Of a stretch of 48,217 nucleotides of DNA, positions 45,135 to 48,217 are shown in pieces (position 1 is the first letter of the stretch; each line of letters starts with the position of its first letter). The stretch is taken from the NCBI GenBank assembly GCA_049999725.1, contig JBNGIS010008148.1, positions 1 to 48,217 on the forward strand. Reading direction: 5' to 3'. This DNA is from Haplomitrium mnioides. Taxonomy: Eukaryota > Marchantiophyta > Haplomitriopsida > Calobryales. Below the pieces are notes generated by a model, which saw nothing but the letters and a program-made list of their open reading frames with translations, was not told where the DNA came from and did no database searches. Both the position numbers and the translations under genes were made by a program.

Positions 45135-46332
45135 GGAGGTGCTGCGACTTTCTACGGGTTGGTGTGTATGCAAATTAGAGACGCGCAAGCGATCTCGGGA
45201 CAAGAAGATGCAACGAGGTAAGGAAGGAAGAATCCCAGTGAAAGATTTACGTGAAGTGAGTGGACTCATGTAGGGGGCTAGCATGAGTGGAGGTGGACTG
45301 GAGGGGCATCGAGAATTGCTGGGCGAGGAGCTCTAGAGGCTTGGGAAATCTAGGTGAACTTATTTCTGCAGGTGGACCAGTATTGGAGGTGAATCGATAC
45401 GTGAAGCTGAAGGGGATCATATTTGTCTTGAATTTGGGAGAGGCTGCCAAGGGGGATCTTGGGGTCATCTCAGGATCATCTATGTAGGAGCATCAATCCC
45501 AAAAACACTCGAAGTGTGTTATGGTCTTATCTTTCAAGTGGAGCCAAGAAGGGAGTGCTGCGTTAGTGCCCGCACACTGCGGAGAAGATCTATTCAAGGT
45601 TCAGGGGTGGAGTGTATAGCCAGCAGTTGAGAGGATTGTCTTATAGAGGTGGAAGTTAAAGAAATCCTCTTCCAAGCTTGAGGAAGTAAATTCAGGGCTT
45701 CTCGCGATGGAAGTTGAAAAACTATCTGGAAGGGGTGCGTGGGTGGAAGGACGAGTGGGATTGTGAGTTGATAAGGATAGAAGTCTGCTAAGAAGGCCAG
45801 TCCTAGTGGTTCTGTGTGGCATACAATTTTGGTGGAGTGCAATGCATGTGTGTATATATTTATATATGTGTGTATTAGCTAGATTTGATTTCTATTTGTA
45901 TTTTATAAGAAGCACTTAGAACTACGAGCATATCGGTATTTCAGTTGTTCGGACCCTAAGACAGCCCTACGAAGGGGGAGTCAAGTTCATTGACATTATT
46001 CTTTGGTATTTCGAATATTGTATTTTGCTTCCGTTTTGTACACAAGGTGTTTGGGTCCAGATTTAGGCTCCTGAATTATACTGCGGATTAACTCTAAAGT
46101 ACTTTGGTCCATGTATGTGTGTATTTCGGCTTTGAATACAAATGAGCAAGATTGTTGCTGAAGTGATTGTTGATTCGTAGAAACACTTGTAAGATGAAGA
46201 GGAGTTTCTTAAGGTCTCAGAGAGATAACTTGCAACGGGGCCATCACAAAAGAACCAATTCCCCTATTTTGTCTGCCCCTACCTTCCAAAGTGGCACCTT
46301 TGAAGGTTAAGGCCTGAAGAGGGGATGTGACA

Positions 46333-48217
46333 GTCGCCCTTGCTTGATAACTCTTTTCGCCAAAATATGATCTACTTCAAATTCTTCATTATCATCAAGA
46401 ACAATGGATGGAGGAGGAAGTTGAACACGATTTGGAAAAGAAAGTGGACTAGAAACAAAAGGCTTAAGTTTAGAGACATGAAATACAAGATGAATCTTCA
46501 TGTGGAGAGGAAGATCAAGTTTGTTCGCAACGGGAGAAATAACTTGAGAAACTGAGAACAGACCAATCCAAGATAGAGATAACTTACGAACTTGAATATC
46601 TAAAGACAAAAGAAGATCATAAGTAGAAAGCATCACTTGGTCACCTAAAACACAAGAAAAATCACGTCAATGTTTATTGACACATTCTTTTGCCGATTTG
46701 AGCAATAACAAGATGGTTTCTAGCATCTTGCAAAGAGGAAGATAAACAAGACAAAAAGATAGAAAGATTGGAAATATTGGAAGAGGAAGAAGAAAGCAAA
46801 CCATCAAGAACAAGAGTATGTTGACAAGAACTAAGAAAGAAAGGAGAAAATCCAATACTTGCTTGTTTGGAGCTATTGTATGCGAACTCCACAACAGGTA
46901 AAAAACCATCCCAATCTATGTGATGAATGTTGATAAATGCTCGAAGCATATCCTCCGCAGTGTGATTTGTCGCGTTCAGTTTGCCCATCTGTTTGAGGAT
47001 GATAAGCCGTAGATATAGATAGTTTGGTACCTAAAAGTGTGAACAACTCTTGCCAAAACTTCCTAATGAATCGTGGATCTCTATTAGATATAAGTGACTT
47101 TGGTATTCCATGATATCGAAACACTATATCAAAATAAATCTTCACCAATTGTGGAGCATCCACCGTATGAATTAGAAAAGAATCATGCACCACTCAGTTG
47201 ATCCAACAAATCATCAATACAAGGTAGAAGATAGGCATTCTTCACTGTTTGATTGTTCAATCCTCAATAATCTCTACAAAGACGAAATCCACCATCTTTC
47301 TTTAGTACAAAGAATACTAGAGCTCCCTTAGAAGAAGTATTGTGCTGAATGAAATCCTTCTCAATAAGATCTGTCAATGTTTTTCGAAGCTCCTCTAATT
47401 CTTGTGGTGATAGCTGATATATAGGTTGAATATAAAGAGTGTTTCTCGGCACCAACTCAATTGAAAAAGGCATTCCTTGATCGTTTGATAACCCCTTTGG
47501 CAAATCCTCCGGAAACACATTCAAAAACTCTTTCAAAATATCATTTATCATTGAGGAAGAGACATATTTTCCCCCTCTTTACTCAAGTTCATGATAGGCT
47601 TAATCCAAACAGCAAAGACAAGCAACTCTTGCTCCACTGAATGAACATGCTGAACTAATTTAGGCTTCTTCACCGATGGTGTTGAACATCCCAAAAGAAT
47701 TTTTTTACCTTATAAGATAGCTTGAACTTGTCATTTTGCCCAATCGAATTGAACGGATCAATCTTCAAGCCAAGGCAATCCTAAAATGATGTCATATTGT
47801 ACAAGTGCAATAACAAATTGTATAGATTCTATATACTCTTTTCCAATCCTTAGAAGGAATGGCTTTTGAGAGCAAAACACGTCATGCTCTTGGCCATCAG
47901 CCATAGTCACAGCACACCCCTTGATAGGTCTATGTTTTGCCTTGATTATCTTAGCAAAACACAGTGGCATAAAATTTTCAGAACTTCTATTATCCACCAA
48001 CATTCTAAAATAGTACTTCTCAATCATACCATCAAGATGGAACAAAGTACCTCGAATTCTTGTCGGAATTTTAATTCCATTAGAGCTAGCAAAGTTTTGA
48101 GTATGTTGTTTGAATGGTTGAGGACGAGATCTAACTTTTGTAGAAGTAATGAATCATGTTGCTCCGCCACACGCATTGCTTCTTCTAATTGAGTAGGCTC
48201 TCTCATGATAACCTCTA
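46333..48217 (-). pseudogene. G3: Ty3/gypsy chromovirus gag end, protease, RT start, integrase and chromodomain with internal deletion
   Basis: Minus-strand order from the window edge: gag C-terminal part (REPTQLEEAMRVAEQHDSLL, about 48200-48060); retropepsin-like domain (48045-47758) whose active-site triad reads D-N-R in LVDNRSSENF instead of D-S/T-G; the start of reverse transcriptase (47551-47264, LVPRNTLYIQPIYQLSPQEL, IEKDFIQHNT, FRLCRDY); then about 47172 a jump directly into the integrase core (HTVDAPQLVKIYFDIVF, ISNRDPRF, AYHPQTDGQTER), so the RT palm, RNase H and integrase zinc finger are deleted. The integrase C-terminus and chromodomain (FEVDHILAKRVIKQ) follow up to the insertion at 46332. 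TGA at 47183-47185 stands at the same RT codon as in G2. The 5' end lies outside the window. Confidence 0.88.

Larger units (their letters stand above)
43748..46332 (+). mobile_element. Solo-LTR-like insertion of 2585 bp with GTCGC duplication
   Basis: This block splits the G3 chromodomain and is flanked by a 5-bp duplication GTCGC (43743-43747 and 46333-46337). The right end is TGTGACA. The left end TATCAAC looks like a mutated TGTCAC inverse. There is no gag or pol. It contains ~154-bp tandem repeats, then a TATA box (TATAAAT, 45128-45134) and about 1.2 kb of downstream sequence. Size, duplication, promoter and lack of coding capacity together fit a solo LTR of a large LTR retrotransposon, plus strand. 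A non-coding terminal-repeat element cannot be excluded. The frames within it have no recognised domains. Confidence 0.7.

Overview
The window is nuclear DNA of a land plant. The evidence is a 19-exon EFR3-type gene with GT-AG introns, a PLS-class PPR-DYW organellar RNA-editing gene, and a dense layer of Ty1/copia and Ty3/gypsy chromovirus remnants. The wording of the PPR repeats (long runs of near-identical 101-residue P-L-S modules) and the large TE load suggest a fern or another spore-bearing vascular plant. That is an impression from family resemblance, not a proof. Three runs of N (100 bp at 12979, 10 bp at 19634, 10 bp at 26376) mark assembly gaps.

Layout. 1-20.3 kb is nested retrotransposons. 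A decayed copia copy (E1, +, 1-5103) is fused to the 3' half of a gypsy chromovirus (G1, +, 5104-7224). G1 lies in the gag of an opposite-strand gypsy (G4, -, 7225-8031), and G4 lies in the integrase of a second copia family (E3, -, 8032-10138). About 2.5 kb of T-rich unassigned DNA follows. Then comes a structurally complete copia element of the E1 family (E2, +, 12669-19779) with both LTRs and a perfect GATGG target duplication. 21.1-30.1 kb (-) is an EFR3-family gene whose exons I joined in phase into about 1081 residues. 31.2-35.3 kb (-) is a PPR-DYW gene. Its N-terminus carries a PDF-like motif, known from plant organellar single-stranded-DNA-binding (OSB) proteins, and this motif lies partly in the same uninterrupted frame as the PPR tract. 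37.5-39.95 kb is an array of about fifty 46-bp satellite units. 39.95-48.2 kb is more gypsy on the minus strand: G2, and G3 whose chromodomain is split by a 2585-bp solo-LTR-like insertion with a 5-bp duplication (GTCGC).

Only two host genes are supported. EFR3-type proteins are membrane anchors for the PI4-kinase complex. The PPR protein should act in an organelle as a site-specific C-to-U editor. Nothing suggests that they are functionally linked. The most unusual items are the PDF-PPR-DYW fusion, a 36-bp in-frame tandem array inserted inside the reverse transcriptase of the copia family, and in-frame TGA codons shared at the same sites by separate gypsy copies.
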